Shown here: positions 1 to 9,622 of the stretch, one piece after another
Layout of the letters: the number at the start of each line of letters is the position of its first letter
Position numbering within the stretch: the stretch's first letter is position 1
Assembly: GCA_900105895.1 (NCBI GenBank)
Contig: FNSH01000001.1
Location: forward strand, 1,476,501 to 1,540,500
Source: Atopobium minutum
GTDB lineage: Bacteria > Actinomycetota > Coriobacteriia > Coriobacteriales > Atopobiaceae
Reading direction: 5' to 3'
DNA length: 64,000 nucleotides
Notes under the pieces: generated by a model
What the model was told of the DNA's origin: nothing
Databases searched by the model: none
Seen by the model: the letters and a program-made list of their open reading frames with translations, nothing else
Position numbers and translations under genes: made by a program

Positions 1-560
1 AGGGCGTTATGATTAATGCGGCAGAGGCCATTATGAAATTCCATCAGATGATTCCTGTCCAAGAGCGCCCTGAGTACACGGAGGGCTACGACGGTTTTTA
101 CTATCTTGAGCGTATGAGTGGTGACTGTGAGCAGGCTGCGGCAGACTATATCATTCGTGATCATGATCAAGCACTGGTAGAAAAACGTAAGCAAACCATG
201 CGTGACGCTGCTGCTTTTATCAATCTGCAGTTTGGTCAAGAAGTCATAACGGTTGATGTGCATGACCAGTATCACAACCTTGCAGATGTGGTCACCAGGC
301 CCGAGTATAAGCACTTAATCGATAATGCCCGTCGTGCGTATGCCAGCATTAACACAGAGATGACCTGTATTCCCATGCGCGGTGGTACAGATGGCAGCCA
401 GCTTTCTTTCCGTGGTTTTGCGTGTGCCAATCTGTCCGCCTGCTACTACAATGCTCATGGTGTACGCGAATTTGTGCCCGTTCCTGAGCTTGAGGCCATG
501 GTAGACATGCTCCAAGAGTTGGTTGCTCAATATGCAAAGCCCCAGGTAGTTGCAAAGTAG
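1..560 (+). CDS. pepT: Peptidase T, C-terminal part (5' end outside window)
   Basis: This is the carboxy-terminal portion of a cytosolic M20-family aminotripeptidase, which releases the N-terminal residue of tripeptides. The open frame runs in from base 1 without a start of its own; the ATG at 9 is an internal Met. The visible stretch resembles PepT from the end of the dimerisation domain to the C-terminus: the NAAEAIMKFHQ region, TEGYDGFYYLERMSGD, then the IPMRGGTDGSQLSFRGF segment of the catalytic domain, where the family has a conserved RGGTDG loop. It is followed after a short gap by another aminopeptidase gene, suggesting peptide salvage. Identification is firm; the truncation is only the window edge. 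Confidence 0.9.
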   Translation, partial: GVMINAAEAIMKFHQMIPVQERPEYTEGYDGFYYLERMSGDCEQAAADYIIRDHDQALVEKRKQTMRDAAAFINLQFGQEVITVDVHDQYHNLADVVTRPEYKHLIDNARRAYASINTEMTCIPMRGGTDGSQLSFRGFACANLSACYYNAHGVREFVPVPELEAMVDMLQELVAQYAKPQVVAK

Positions 561-657
561 CCTGATTCTTGTTCTGCAGCAATCAGTGCCCACGCATCTC
601 AGTTTTTGGAAAGCACCTGCCAAGCACCTGTTAAGCAAACAGAAAGAAGAACCATAC

Positions 658-1713
658 ATGACCTATGACATTGACGCTCAATATCTGGTGGAAACCACAC
701 GCAAGCTTATTGAAGTGGACAGCCCCGTGGGTTATTACCCAGAGATTCATGCGTATCTTAAGCAGCTGCTCGCAAATATGGGCTATAGCATGTACACGGA
801 CAACAAATCCACTGCCTACGTACATGTTGCTGGTAAAGACTCCAGCAAAACCGTCTGTTTGGGAGCCCATCTAGATACTATTGGTCTTATCGTCCGCGGC
901 TTTAATGATGATGGTACCCTGCGTGTGCGCCAGCTTGGCGGGATTAACTATCACTCTATTGAGGGGGAGACCGTTCGCATTCATTGTCGTAATGGCAATG
1001 TGGTGGATGGTCAGCTTATTTGCAACAAGCACTCCGTTCACGTGTTTGCAGACTGCCGAGAAACCCCTCGTGATGAAGACCATATGTCCATTTCCATTAT
1101 TGGTGACGTCAAAACTGCTGAGGATACTCGTTTGTTAGGCATAACGCCTGGTGCCATCGTGGCGGTTGATCCGCATTTTGTGTCGTATGACAATGGCTAT
1201 CTGGTTGGTCGTTATATTGACGATAAAGCTGCGGTAGCGGTGTTGTTAGACACCCTGCAATGGATGAAGGCTACGGGTACAAAGCCGGCGTTTGACACCG
1301 TGTTTGCATTTCCTATCTTTGAGGAAATTGGTCATGGTGGCTCTTATGTTCCTGCCGAGATAAGCGAGTATGTAGCCTTAGACATTACCTTGCTTGGCCC
1401 TGACTACGATGGTGATGAGCACTCTGTAGGCATTATTGTTTCTGATGCTCGTGGACCCTATGATTGGGAGCTTTCTAACCAGCTTATCGGTGCTGCTCAA
1501 AAGGTATGTGATGAGGGGAAGTGGAACACACAGGTGTGCTTCCACTATTCTACAGATGCTTCCGCTGCATATTGCTTGGGCAATAATATGAAGAGCGCCG
1601 CGTTTGGTATGGCTTGCCTTAATACACATGGCCGCGAGCGCTGCCATGCGGATGCTCTGGTACAGACCGCAAAGCTTACTCGTGCCTATGTGGTAGGGGA
1701 GCACCTTGCATAA
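658..1713 (+). CDS. M42 family metallo-aminopeptidase
   Basis: Cytosolic di-metal aminopeptidase of the M42 (glutamyl aminopeptidase / endoglucanase M-like) family, 351 residues. Visible metal and catalytic motifs in order are GAHLDTIG, RYIDDKAAV (bridging Asp), EEIGHGG (general-base Glu and metal Glu) and a late HGRERCHADAL segment with the last metal His. An upstream in-frame start at 550 would overlap pepT and adds residues unlike the family; the ATG at 658 follows a GAAAGAAGAA purine stretch and gives the normal MTYDIDAQYL N-terminus. M42 enzymes usually form large tetrahedral oligomers that trim short peptides. Exact substrate preference cannot be read from the sequence. Confidence 0.88.
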   Translation: MTYDIDAQYLVETTRKLIEVDSPVGYYPEIHAYLKQLLANMGYSMYTDNKSTAYVHVAGKDSSKTVCLGAHLDTIGLIVRGFNDDGTLRVRQLGGINYHSIEGETVRIHCRNGNVVDGQLICNKHSVHVFADCRETPRDEDHMSISIIGDVKTAEDTRLLGITPGAIVAVDPHFVSYDNGYLVGRYIDDKAAVAVLLDTLQWMKATGTKPAFDTVFAFPIFEEIGHGGSYVPAEISEYVALDITLLGPDYDGDEHSVGIIVSDARGPYDWELSNQLIGAAQKVCDEGKWNTQVCFHYSTDASAAYCLGNNMKSAAFGMACLNTHGRERCHADALVQTAKLTRAYVVGEHLA

Positions 1714-1788
1714 GGGTGGAATCTCATATTACAAATAATAGCTGTAACTATTACATGTAATTTTTGTATCTAAGTGCTATAAAGCGTG

Positions 1789-1816
1789 AAGGAGATCAAT
1801 TTTATTTGGTCTCCTT
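1789..1816 (+). terminator. Probable terminator after the M42 gene
   Basis: A short inverted repeat (AAGGAGA pairing with TCTCCTT across an AT-rich loop) followed by T-rich sequence lies about 75 bases after the peptidase stop. It separates the peptidase gene from the amino-acid transporter operon. The stem is only seven pairs, so strength is uncertain. Confidence 0.5.
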
Positions 1817-1845
1817 TCTATACTGTATAAATACACCCAAATTTG

Positions 1846-1859
1846 GGGAATATATTCCC
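1846..1859. promoter_or_regulatory. Perfect 14-bp palindrome upstream of the amino-acid ABC operon
   Basis: GGGAATATATTCCC is a perfect dyad 62 bases before the binding-protein start and just downstream of an AT-rich TATAAAT stretch that could be a -10 region. Its position fits a repressor operator. It does not match the classical arginine box, in which the GAAT and ATTC halves are four bases apart. The regulator is unknown. Confidence 0.4.
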
Positions 1860-1921
1860 TACGTTTAGGCATGCCACAAAAGAGCTGGTAAATCCAGTCT
1901 TTACTTTGAGAGGAAGACCTT

Positions 1922-2896
1922 ATGGAGAAATTTACGAGCACAATGATGAATAGGCGCCAGGCTATTGCCCTTGGTCTTGGTGGTGTTGCAACCGCTGCTG
2001 TTTTTACGCTTGTGGGCTGCAGTGAGGGTGAAGAGATCAAAAAGGATTCCACGGCACAGACGGCTACTCCAGAGCTTGATGCCAAGGCTTTTGATGAGCT
2101 TGTCTCTCAGGGTTCAACCGCATCTGATGCTGATATTGATGCTTCTGAGTGGGCAAAGAAGGTTAAGAATGCCGGCACCCTTCGTGTTGGTGGTGTAAAA
2201 ACCTCTACCTTGTTTGCCTTGCTCAACGAGAAGGACAATACGGTTCGTGGTTTTGATGCCGGTTTGTACATGCTGCTTACCCGTTACATCTTGGGCGATG
2301 AGACCAAGAATGAGGTAACCCAAGTAACCTCTGATACCCGTGAGTCCGTACTTCAGAATGATCAGGTAGATGCTGTATTTGCTACCTATACCATCAATGA
2401 TGATCGTAAGAAGGTCATCTCTTTTGCTGGTCCTTACTACACCTCCCAGCAGGGTATTTTGGTAAAGGCAGACAACAAAGACATCAATAGCATTGATGAT
2501 TTGGCAGACAAGACGGTGGCTGCTCAGTCTGGTTCTACCGGTCCTTCCATTTTGGAGCAGTATGCTCCCAAGGCAAAGGTGCAAGAGTTTAGTACCGATG
2601 AAGAAGCACGTACCGCTCTTGAGCAGGGTCGTGTAGATGCTTACGTTATTGACATCACCATGCAAACCGGTGCAATGGTAAAGAATCCTGGTAAGTATCG
2701 TCTTGCTGGCGATGCCTTTGGTCCTAAAGACAACTATGGTGTTGGCCTGCCCCTTAATTCCGATGGCGTTGCCTTTGTTAACGCATTTTTGAAAAAGGTT
2801 GTAGAGGATGGCACCTGGGCTAAGCTTTGGAAGATTTGCATTGGCGATCGTGCAGGCATTTCTCAGACTCCCGATGCTCCTACTATTGAGGGCTAA
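1922..2896 (+). CDS. Polar amino-acid ABC transporter substrate-binding lipoprotein
   Basis: Extracytoplasmic binding protein of family 3 (glutamate/glutamine/polar amino-acid type), 324 residues. The N-terminus has an Arg-Arg pair (NRRQ), a hydrophobic stretch and a lipobox ending LVGC at about residue 33, so the mature protein should be lipid-anchored to the membrane. The body shows the family pattern: LRVGGVKTSTLFALL, VRGFDAGLYMLLTRYILGD, VDAVFATYTINDDRKKVISFAGPYY and a DLADKTVAAQSGSTGPS hinge segment. The next three genes supply two permeases and an ATPase, making a complete GluBCDA-like importer. The precise amino acid (Glu, Gln, Asp or other) cannot be decided. Confidence 0.88.
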   Translation: MEKFTSTMMNRRQAIALGLGGVATAAVFTLVGCSEGEEIKKDSTAQTATPELDAKAFDELVSQGSTASDADIDASEWAKKVKNAGTLRVGGVKTSTLFALLNEKDNTVRGFDAGLYMLLTRYILGDETKNEVTQVTSDTRESVLQNDQVDAVFATYTINDDRKKVISFAGPYYTSQQGILVKADNKDINSIDDLADKTVAAQSGSTGPSILEQYAPKAKVQEFSTDEEARTALEQGRVDAYVIDITMQTGAMVKNPGKYRLAGDAFGPKDNYGVGLPLNSDGVAFVNAFLKKVVEDGTWAKLWKICIGDRAGISQTPDAPTIEG

Positions 2897-2939
2897 GACG
2901 ACGGTTCTATAGCTTCAAGAACTTCTGTAGCTTATAAAT

Positions 2940-2970
2940 GGCTCTTCGTGAGTGTGCTACACGAAGAGCC
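2940..2970 (+). terminator. Intra-operon hairpin between binding protein and permease
   Basis: GGCTCTTCGTG pairs perfectly with CACGAAGAGCC across a nine-base loop. Only a weak T-run follows (GTTATTG), so it may be a leaky terminator or a 3'-protective stem that keeps the binding-protein message more abundant than the permease message. Confidence 0.65.
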
Positions 2971-2997
2971 GTTATTGCATCTTTAGGGAGGTGTACC

Positions 2998-3657
2998 TTG
3001 AGTTTTTCGGAGCTTATTTCTCTATATGGCACCATGTATATCCAGGCCTTGTTAACCACTTGGTCAATGACGTTGGTTTCGTTTGCCTGTGTCATGGTTG
3101 TGTCCATAGTTATTACCGTGCTGCGCGTAAGTCCCATTGCACCCTTGCGCAAAGTAGGGGATTTTTATGTGCAAATCTTCCGTAACATTCCAGGCATTTC
3201 TTTGCTGGTTATCTGTGTGTATGCGCTGCCGAATCTCAAGGTAGTGCTCGATTATCGTGAGTGCGTGATCGTAACCACGGTACTTATCGCCTCTGCCTTT
3301 GGATCTGCAAACTTTATGAGTGGCATCAATACCATAGGTGTGGGCCAAATTGAGGCGGCACGTTCTTTGGGTTTATCCTTCATGCAGATGCTGCGACTTG
3401 TTGTAATTCCTCAGGCCTTGCGTTCAGCCATTTTGCCCATGACCAATCTGTTTATTGCGGTCATGCTTACCACGGCTTTGGGCTCGCAAGTTCCCTTGTC
3501 GCCCAATGAGCTTACGGGTTTGGTTTCCTTTATCAACACACGCTCTGTGGGCGGTATTATGCCCTTTATGGTCTCCGCTTTAGCCTATGCACTTACGGCA
3601 TTTGTCATTGGTTTTGCTGGCGATAAGCTCGATAAGAAAGTGAGGATCAAGCGATGA
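2998..3657 (+). CDS. Amino-acid ABC transporter permease (first)
   Basis: Membrane-spanning subunit of a polar amino-acid importer (HisM/GluC type), 219 residues. I chose the TTG at 2998 because GGGAGGTG sits just upstream and because the earlier in-frame ATG at 2938 overlaps the 5' arm of the hairpin. About five membrane segments are visible, with the cytoplasmic EAA loop as IEAARSLGLSFMQMLRLVVIPQALR, which docks the ATPase. Its 3' end overlaps the next permease by four bases (ATGA), indicating translational coupling. It should pair with the product at 3654-4505 as a heterodimer. Confidence 0.88.
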   Translation: MSFSELISLYGTMYIQALLTTWSMTLVSFACVMVVSIVITVLRVSPIAPLRKVGDFYVQIFRNIPGISLLVICVYALPNLKVVLDYRECVIVTTVLIASAFGSANFMSGINTIGVGQIEAARSLGLSFMQMLRLVVIPQALRSAILPMTNLFIAVMLTTALGSQVPLSPNELTGLVSFINTRSVGGIMPFMVSALAYALTAFVIGFAGDKLDKKVRIKR

Positions 3658-4505
3658 ATGCACAACGCGATACTACATCCATGCGCGACGTCCTCTATGA
3701 GCAGCCCGGACCAAAAACGCAGCGTAAGATTTTAATTGGTACCATCATTGCATCTCTTGTGCTTGCTGTGGGCATAGCGGCAATCGTGCAGCGTTTTTAT
3801 GTAACTGGACAGCTGTCTGCCAAATACTGGCGCTTCTTTACATATTGGACTACCTGGCGCTTTTTGGGAGAGGGATTTGTGGGCACGCTTGAGGTTTCCA
3901 TTACTGCAGGTATTCTCGCCTTGATTTTGGGCTTGGTGCTCATGTTGGGCCGTCGTTCCAAGATCCGTGTGCTCAGCACTATTTCTCGCGTGGTCATAAA
4001 CTTTTTTCGCGGGGTTCCTAGCCTGTTGCTAATCTACTTCTTTTTCTTAGTAATTCCGCAGTACGGCCTGAGGCTTCCAGCGTTTTGGATGCTTACCTTG
4101 CCCATTGCCTTTGCGGCATCGGGTGTGTTGGCAGAGGTGTTGCGCGCGGGCATGAATGCCGTTCCCAAGGGCCAGCGCGAGGCGGCCATCTCTTTAGGTA
4201 TGAGCCGCATGCAAACCACCTTTAAGATTGTGCTTCCACAAGCGATTAAGTTTGTTGTTCCCTCGCTTATTTCGCAGTTGGTTGTTGTGGTAAAAGACAC
4301 GACGGTTGCGTACATTGTGAGCTATCCGGATCTGTTGCAAAACGCGCGCGTGCTTGTCACCAATTATGATGCCTTGGTATCCACGTATTTTGTGGTGGCG
4401 CTGATCTACATTGTGCTTAACTACATCATCAATCAACTGTCCGTCTATTTGGCACGTCGTAGCGGTACACAAGTTTTGGGTCGCTCCAATGAAGAGCCCG
4501 TATAA
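3654..4505 (+). CDS. Amino-acid ABC transporter permease (second)
   Basis: Second permease subunit (GluD type), 283 residues. It has a longer N-terminal cytoplasmic stretch of about 25 residues, then a first membrane segment ([20 protein letters not shown]) and the permease core. The EAA loop reads [46 protein letters not shown] is the usual conserved HisM-family helix. It overlaps the preceding gene by four bases and is followed by the ATPase 17 bases later, so all four genes probably form one transcription unit. Confidence 0.88.
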   Translation: MNAQRDTTSMRDVLYEQPGPKTQRKILIGTIIASLVLAVGIAAIVQRFYVTGQLSAKYWRFFTYWTTWRFLGEGFVGTLEVSITAGILALILGLVLMLGRRSKIRVLSTISRVVINFFRGVPSLLLIYFFFLVIPQYGLRLPAFWMLTLPIAFAASGVLAEVLRAGMNAVPKGQREAAISLGMSRMQTTFKIVLPQAIKFVVPSLISQLVVVVKDTTVAYIVSYPDLLQNARVLVTNYDALVSTYFVVALIYIVLNYIINQLSVYLARRSGTQVLGRSNEEPV

Positions 4506-4522
4506 GTAGCGATCGGAGAATT

Positions 4523-5281
4523 ATGACAGAGCAGACTTCTCAAGCGCATCCCATCATTGAACTGCGCGGTGTACATAAACATTATGGCGACTTGCACGTG
4601 CTGCAAGACATCAATTTGTCTGTCGAGAAAGGCGAGGTAGTTGTGATTATTGGACCTTCGGGTTCCGGTAAATCTACCTTATGCCGCACCATCAACCGCC
4701 TTGAAACCATCGATGGGGGAGAAATCCTTATTGATGGCGTGCCCCTTCCTCAAGAGGGAAAGGAGCTGGCACGACTTCGTGCTGAGGTGGGTATGGTGTT
4801 TCAGTCCTTTAATCTCTTTGCCCATAAGACCATTTTGGAAAACGTTACGATGGGTCCCATTGAGGTTTTGAAGCGCGATAAGGCGCAGGCCCAAAAGGAA
4901 GCCATGGATCTGCTTAAGCGCGTTGGCGTTCAGGCTCAGGCCTCCAAGGTCCCTGCCATGCTTTCCGGTGGTCAGCAGCAGCGTGTGGCTATTGCACGCT
5001 CTCTTGCCATGCACCCAAAGGCTATGTTGTTTGATGAGCCAACAAGCGCCCTTGATCCAGAGATGATCAATGAGGTGTTGGAAGTCATGGTAGAGCTGGC
5101 TAATGAGGGCATGACCATGGTGGTGGTTACTCATGAAATGAACTTTGCTCGTCGTGTGGCTAATCGCGTGGTATTTATGGCAGATGGCCGCATTGTTGAG
5201 CAGGGTACTCCTGACGAGTTCTTTGAGCACCCCCAGTCTGAGCGCGCTCGTGAGTTTCTCAACTCCATTAAAGGTCATTAA
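4523..5281 (+). CDS. Amino-acid ABC transporter ATP-binding protein
   Basis: ATPase subunit of the polar amino-acid importer (GlnQ/GluA class), 252 residues. Visible elements are Walker [11 protein letters not shown]-loop VFQSFNLF, signature LSGGQQQRV, Walker [13 protein letters not shown] and the switch His in [10 protein letters not shown]. Length and motifs are normal for the family. It closes the transporter operon, with a possibly co-transcribed C26 amidohydrolase starting 15 bases after its stop. Confidence 0.92.
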   Translation: MTEQTSQAHPIIELRGVHKHYGDLHVLQDINLSVEKGEVVVIIGPSGSGKSTLCRTINRLETIDGGEILIDGVPLPQEGKELARLRAEVGMVFQSFNLFAHKTILENVTMGPIEVLKRDKAQAQKEAMDLLKRVGVQAQASKVPAMLSGGQQQRVAIARSLAMHPKAMLFDEPTSALDPEMINEVLEVMVELANEGMTMVVVTHEMNFARRVANRVVFMADGRIVEQGTPDEFFEHPQSERAREFLNSIKGH

Positions 5282-5295
5282 AGAGGATTTTGTCT

Positions 5296-6105
5296 ATGCA
5301 TACTGATACAACGGACCGTGGGCTTACAGATACTGTGTCTGCTCAAGCTTATGAGAAGCGCCCCATTATTGGTGTTCCTCCTCGATATATCGATCCTGGT
5401 TTTGATCAAGAAACAGGGGAGTACATCTCTCAGCGTGAGTATATAGACCAGGTGTTTGCAGAAGCTATTTTTGCTGCCGGGGGTCTTCCGTTGCTGCTGC
5501 CTATCACGACAGATCCCGTGCTTATACGCAGCTATTTTGATATGTGTGATGGCTTAGCGTTTCAGGGAGGGCAGGATGTAAATCCCAGCTTGTGGGGTGG
5601 AGATCCCAATTATGATACCAGCCTTTTGTGTCCCGAGCGCGATGCGTATGAGCTGGCTTTGATGAGGCTTGCTCTTGATGAAGACAAGCCCTTGTTTGCG
5701 ATTTGCCGTGGCGCTCAGCTTCTTAATGTTGCCTTGGGCGGCACCCTGAGTATGAATTACCTTGAGCTTGATACACCACAGGATATGGTGCATTGGCGTC
5801 ATACTGCAGCGCTCAAACAGGTGGCACATCCCGTGCGCGTTGATGAGGATTCCTTGCTGTATCACTGTGTGCAAACCACCCAGTTACAGGTTAATTCCTG
5901 CCATCATTGTGCACTTGAGCTGCTGGGAGAAGAAGCTGTTTTGGTTGCCGAAGCAACGGACGGCATTCCTGAGGCCATTGAAGTGCCTACCAAGCACTTT
6001 TGTTTGGGCGTACAATGGCATCCTGAGTATACATGGCAAGCTTTGGCAACAGATAAGTTGCTCTGGGATGGATATATTGCAGCTGTCAGGACCGCTATGG
6101 AGTAA
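5296..6105 (+). CDS. Class I glutamine-amidotransferase-like hydrolase (peptidase C26)
   Basis: Cytosolic hydrolase of the gamma-glutamyl-GABA hydrolase (PuuD) / C26 family, 269 residues. The nucleophile elbow is FAICRGAQLLN (catalytic Cys) and the C-terminal His-Glu pair lies in GVQWHPEYTW. A GGQDVNPSLWG loop and the MNYLELDTPQDMVHWRH segment are also typical. The ATG at 5296 is preceded at eight bases by AAGAGGA; a TTG two codons upstream is less likely. Position behind an amino-acid importer suggests it cleaves an imported or internally formed gamma-glutamyl compound. The substrate is not determinable here. Confidence 0.85.
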   Translation: MHTDTTDRGLTDTVSAQAYEKRPIIGVPPRYIDPGFDQETGEYISQREYIDQVFAEAIFAAGGLPLLLPITTDPVLIRSYFDMCDGLAFQGGQDVNPSLWGGDPNYDTSLLCPERDAYELALMRLALDEDKPLFAICRGAQLLNVALGGTLSMNYLELDTPQDMVHWRHTAALKQVAHPVRVDEDSLLYHCVQTTQLQVNSCHHCALELLGEEAVLVAEATDGIPEAIEVPTKHFCLGVQWHPEYTWQALATDKLLWDGYIAAVRTAME

Positions 6106-6114
6106 CACAAACAG

Positions 6115-6792
6115 GTGTATGAACCGTTATACATAGTAGTTTTAACTGGTGGAATTGCCTCGGGAAAATCTCGCGTCTCGAGGCAACTTGCGTCTTTAGG
6201 GGCGCAGGTCATAGATTTAGATGAGCTGTCTCGTTATGTTTTGGATACAGATGAGCAGCTCAAGCAGGTTCTTGCGCAGACGTTTGGCACAGACGTGCTG
6301 GATAAGAAAAGCGGTCGGGTTGATAGGGCACTTTTGGCGCAACGCGCATTTAAGAGTGCAGCCTCCACGGCACTTCTGGAAAAACTTGAACTTCCTGCAA
6401 TCAAGCATGAGCTGTTGTTGCGCTTAGCGGCAGCTCAAAAGCGGGCAGTAGCGGGGAATGCGCAAAGCCATACGGTAGGTGTAAATGCAGTGTCCGCCCC
6501 TAAGGCAGAACGTATTTGTGTAATTGAGGTGCCCCTGCCGGATCGTGTGCCTGAGTGGTTGGATCTGGCGGACGAAGTGGTGTTGATAGATGCACCCATT
6601 GAGCTGCGCTGCAAGCGAGCAGGTGAGCGTGGTATGACTGAGGCGGACTTTTGGGCACGTGCGAGCAAGCAAGCATCTGACCAATGGTTGCGTGCACATG
6701 CTGATACGATAGTGGATAACAGCTTGGATGAGGATGCTCTGGCAGGGGCAATAGCGTTGTGGTGGAAGGAGCGCGTACATGGTGTTTCGTAG
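6115..6792 (+). CDS. coaE: Dephospho-CoA kinase
   Basis: Last enzyme of coenzyme A synthesis, phosphorylating the ribose 3'-hydroxyl of dephospho-CoA; cytosolic, 225 residues. The P-loop GGIASGKS is at the N-terminus, and VIDLDELSRYVL carries the conserved Asp-x-Asp substrate region. The start is a GTG (no ATG is available before the P-loop), with GGAG about 11 bases upstream inside the 3' end of the previous gene. Residues 113-133 or so form a poorly conserved insertion (AVAGNAQSHTVGVNAVSAPKA) relative to shorter family members. It overlaps the next gene by 14 bases. Confidence 0.88.
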   Translation: MYEPLYIVVLTGGIASGKSRVSRQLASLGAQVIDLDELSRYVLDTDEQLKQVLAQTFGTDVLDKKSGRVDRALLAQRAFKSAASTALLEKLELPAIKHELLLRLAAAQKRAVAGNAQSHTVGVNAVSAPKAERICVIEVPLPDRVPEWLDLADEVVLIDAPIELRCKRAGERGMTEADFWARASKQASDQWLRAHADTIVDNSLDEDALAGAIALWWKERVHGVS

Positions 6793-7381
6793 TCGTCTGC
6801 GCTTCTTGCGCTGGTTTCGTGTGGTGCCACTTCTGATTATGATGGTCTTAGCGGTTTTTTCTGCAGGGTTTGAAGCGCTTCCAGCAAGCATTACTCGTAA
6901 GGTCATAGCTCCGGTTCCCTGGCCTCAACAGGTACTGGAGTCGGCGGGGCGCCATGGGGTGGACCCCTATTTGGTGTGTGCGGTTATCCGCTGTGAGTCC
7001 GGCTGGAATGAAAAAGCAAGCAGTCCGGCAGGAGCGCAGGGCCTGATGCAGCTCATGCCTGCAACCGCGCAAGAGTTGTCGGAATTCGGTCTGGTAGATG
7101 CTTCAAAATACAAGGCCACAAACCTGCAAGATCCTGCAACAAATATCGAGTATGGCTGTGCCTATTTAGCATATTTGCAAAAACAGCTGGGGAGTACCGA
7201 CAAAGTAATTGCAGCCTACAATGCGGGTATAGGAACAGTACGTCAGTGGTCATCACAGGCGAATGCAAATGCAGACTTTAAGACGGCAATCTCGTATCCA
7301 GAGACAGCACTGTATTTGGAGCGGGTGCATTTAGCTTACGCGGACTATCAGCGCCTGTGGCCGGGAGGCATAGGTGCATAA
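6779..7381 (+). CDS. Membrane-anchored lytic transglycosylase (SLT domain)
   Basis: Peptidoglycan lytic transglycosylase of the Slt/MltE type, 200 residues. One N-terminal transmembrane or signal segment (VVPLLIMMVLAVFSAGF) is followed by the SLT fold: VCAVIRCESGWNEKASS with the catalytic Glu, then GAQGLMQLMPATAQEL, NIEYGCAYLAYL and VIAAYNAGIGTVRQW. It cleaves glycan strands to 1,6-anhydro products, in wall remodelling or secretion. The ATG overlaps the end of coaE and has GGAAGGAGC just upstream, supporting the start. Confidence 0.88.
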   Translation: MVFRSRLRFLRWFRVVPLLIMMVLAVFSAGFEALPASITRKVIAPVPWPQQVLESAGRHGVDPYLVCAVIRCESGWNEKASSPAGAQGLMQLMPATAQELSEFGLVDASKYKATNLQDPATNIEYGCAYLAYLQKQLGSTDKVIAAYNAGIGTVRQWSSQANANADFKTAISYPETALYLERVHLAYADYQRLWPGGIGA

Positions 7382-7396
7382 AGGGGATTTACATCA

Positions 7397-9622
7397 ATGA
7401 CACAGTCACAACAGCAACTGCAAGCGCAAGTTATGCATGCTAAGGCGCATCATCAGTTTGGTGGACAGTTGCGTCGTTTTGGCGTGACTCATTCCGATGC
7501 ACAGCTCCAGGTTGTCTCGCCCTATAATCCTGCTGGAGATCAACCGCAAGCCATTGAGAAGCTTGCTCAAGGCATACAGGAAGGTCTGCGCTATCAAACC
7601 CTCTTAGGTGTTACGGGTTCTGGCAAGACGTTTACGATGGCAAAAACTATCGAGAAGCTCAATCGCCCTACGCTTATTATGGAGCCCAATAAAACGCTTG
7701 CCGCTCAAGTAGCAAGTGAGATGAAGGAACTGTTTCCTCATAATGCCGTGGTGTATTTTGTCTCGTACTATGACTATTACCAGCCTGAGGCCTATGTTCC
7801 GTCTTCTGATACCTATATAGAAAAAGATTCCTCCATCAATGAGGAGGTTGAGAAGCTGCGTCACCAGGCAACAGCGAGTCTGCTCTCGCGCCGTGATGTG
7901 ATTGTTGTGGCATCCGTTTCTTGCATTTACGGTATTGGTAGTCCTGAAGATTATGCTGGATTGGCTCCAACTGTGGACAAAAGTACCCCTCTTGAGCGCG
8001 ATGAATTTATCCGTGAGCTTATTGATGTGCAGTACGATCGCAATGACTATGATTTATCGCGCGGTACCTTTCGTGTGCGCGGAGGTCTGGTGGATGTGTA
8101 TCCGCCCTATGCGGAAAATCCTTTGCGTGTAGAGTTTTTTGGCGATGAGATCGAGCGTATCGCTGAGATTTCTAACACAACGGGTGAAGTGCTGTGTGAG
8201 TTTGATGCGGTGCCTATTTGGCCTGCCTCGCATTATGTAACCGAGCGCCCTAAGGTCAATCAAGCGCTTACCACGATTAATGATGAGCTTGAGCAGCGTT
8301 TGAGCGAGCTTAAAGCATCCGATCGCTTGTTGGAGGCACAGCGCCTTCAGCAGCGTACCGCCTACGACCTTGAGATGCTTGAGAACATGGGCTATTGCAA
8401 TGGCATTGAGAACTATTCAAGACATCTTGATGGTCGCGCCCCTGGAGAGCCTCCCTTTACGCTCATTGATTACTTCCCAGAAGATATGCTGTGCATTATT
8501 GATGAGAGCCACGTGACACTGCCGCAAATTCGCGGCATGCACGAGGGCGATCGTTCTCGTAAGGTCACGCTGGTGGAGCATGGTTTTCGTCTGCCCTCTG
8601 CTTTGGATAATCGTCCCCTTCGTTTTGATGAATTTGAACAGCGCATTCCGCAATTCATTTACGTTTCCGCTACTCCGGGAGATTACGAACAGGCAGTTAC
8701 ACAACAAGAGGTAGAGCAGATCATCCGACCCACAGGTTTGCTCGATCCTATGATTGATGTACGTCCTATTCGCGGTCAGATAGATGATTTGGAAGAAGAG
8801 ATCCGCAGCCGGGTGGCTCGATCAGAGCGCGTGCTGGTTACCACGCTTACCAAGCGTATGGCTGAGGATTTGACGGATCACCTGTTGGATGCTGGCATCA
8901 AAGTAAATTACATGCATTCAGATACCGATACCTTGGATCGCGTAGAAATCATTGGTGATTTGCGCCGCGGGACGATTGATGTGTTGGTGGGAATTAACCT
9001 GCTGCGTGAGGGACTTGATATACCCGAAGTGTCTTTGGTAGCCATTTTGGATGCCGATAAGGAAGGCTTCTTGCGCAATCGTCGCTCTCTGATTCAGACC
9101 ATAGGGCGCGCTGCGCGCAACGCGCAGGGCAAGGTCATCATGTATGCGGATACCATGACAGATTCCATGCGCAGTGCTATTTCCGAGACACGCCGCCGTC
9201 GTGCACTGCAAGAAGCCTTTAATGAGCAGCATGGCATTACACCGCAAACCGTTAAAAAATCTCTGACCGATGTATCCAGTTTTATTGAGGATGCTCACCA
9301 AAACTTGGATAAGCGTTCCCGTAAGGATGGAACGTTCTTTACGCCCAGCACTACCACGGCTGAGCAGCTTGCAGATGAGATGAGCGAGCTTTCTCTTGAT
9401 GAGGTGCATAAAATTATTGCATCTTTAGAGGAAGAAATGGTAAGCGCTTCAGGTAGTATGGACTTTGAGCGTGCTGCAACACTTCGAGACCAGTTAGTGG
9501 AGCTTAAGGCTTTGGTGGAGGGCACCTCAGAAGATGAGATTATGCGTCGCTTAAAGGCGGGAGCTCGAAAGGGTAGCACACATGCAACGCGGCGTCGATA
9601 CAACAGACACGGCAAACACTAA
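7397..9622 (+). CDS. uvrB: UvrABC system protein B
   Basis: Damage-verifying helicase-like subunit of nucleotide excision repair, 741 residues. Visible are Walker [11 protein letters not shown], the beta-hairpin region [21 protein letters not shown], the DEAD-like [19 protein letters not shown], helicase motif [13 protein letters not shown], and the C-terminal UvrC-binding UVR domain ([23 protein letters not shown]). About 40 residues precede the usual family start ([15 protein letters not shown]), but AAGGGGATTTACATCA upstream supports the ATG at 7397. uvrA lies in the same window at 16305, not adjacent. Confidence 0.96.
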   Translation: MTQSQQQLQAQVMHAKAHHQFGGQLRRFGVTHSDAQLQVVSPYNPAGDQPQAIEKLAQGIQEGLRYQTLLGVTGSGKTFTMAKTIEKLNRPTLIMEPNKTLAAQVASEMKELFPHNAVVYFVSYYDYYQPEAYVPSSDTYIEKDSSINEEVEKLRHQATASLLSRRDVIVVASVSCIYGIGSPEDYAGLAPTVDKSTPLERDEFIRELIDVQYDRNDYDLSRGTFRVRGGLVDVYPPYAENPLRVEFFGDEIERIAEISNTTGEVLCEFDAVPIWPASHYVTERPKVNQALTTINDELEQRLSELKASDRLLEAQRLQQRTAYDLEMLENMGYCNGIENYSRHLDGRAPGEPPFTLIDYFPEDMLCIIDESHVTLPQIRGMHEGDRSRKVTLVEHGFRLPSALDNRPLRFDEFEQRIPQFIYVSATPGDYEQAVTQQEVEQIIRPTGLLDPMIDVRPIRGQIDDLEEEIRSRVARSERVLVTTLTKRMAEDLTDHLLDAGIKVNYMHSDTDTLDRVEIIGDLRRGTIDVLVGINLLREGLDIPEVSLVAILDADKEGFLRNRRSLIQTIGRAARNAQGKVIMYADTMTDSMRSAISETRRRRALQEAFNEQHGITPQTVKKSLTDVSSFIEDAHQNLDKRSRKDGTFFTPSTTTAEQLADEMSELSLDEVHKIIASLEEEMVSASGSMDFERAATLRDQLVELKALVEGTSEDEIMRRLKAGARKGSTHATRRRYNRHGKH

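Noticed and set aside
1846..1859. Arginine-repressor box
   Set aside because: The half-sites GAAT and ATTC are two, not four, bases apart and lack the flanking T/A pattern.
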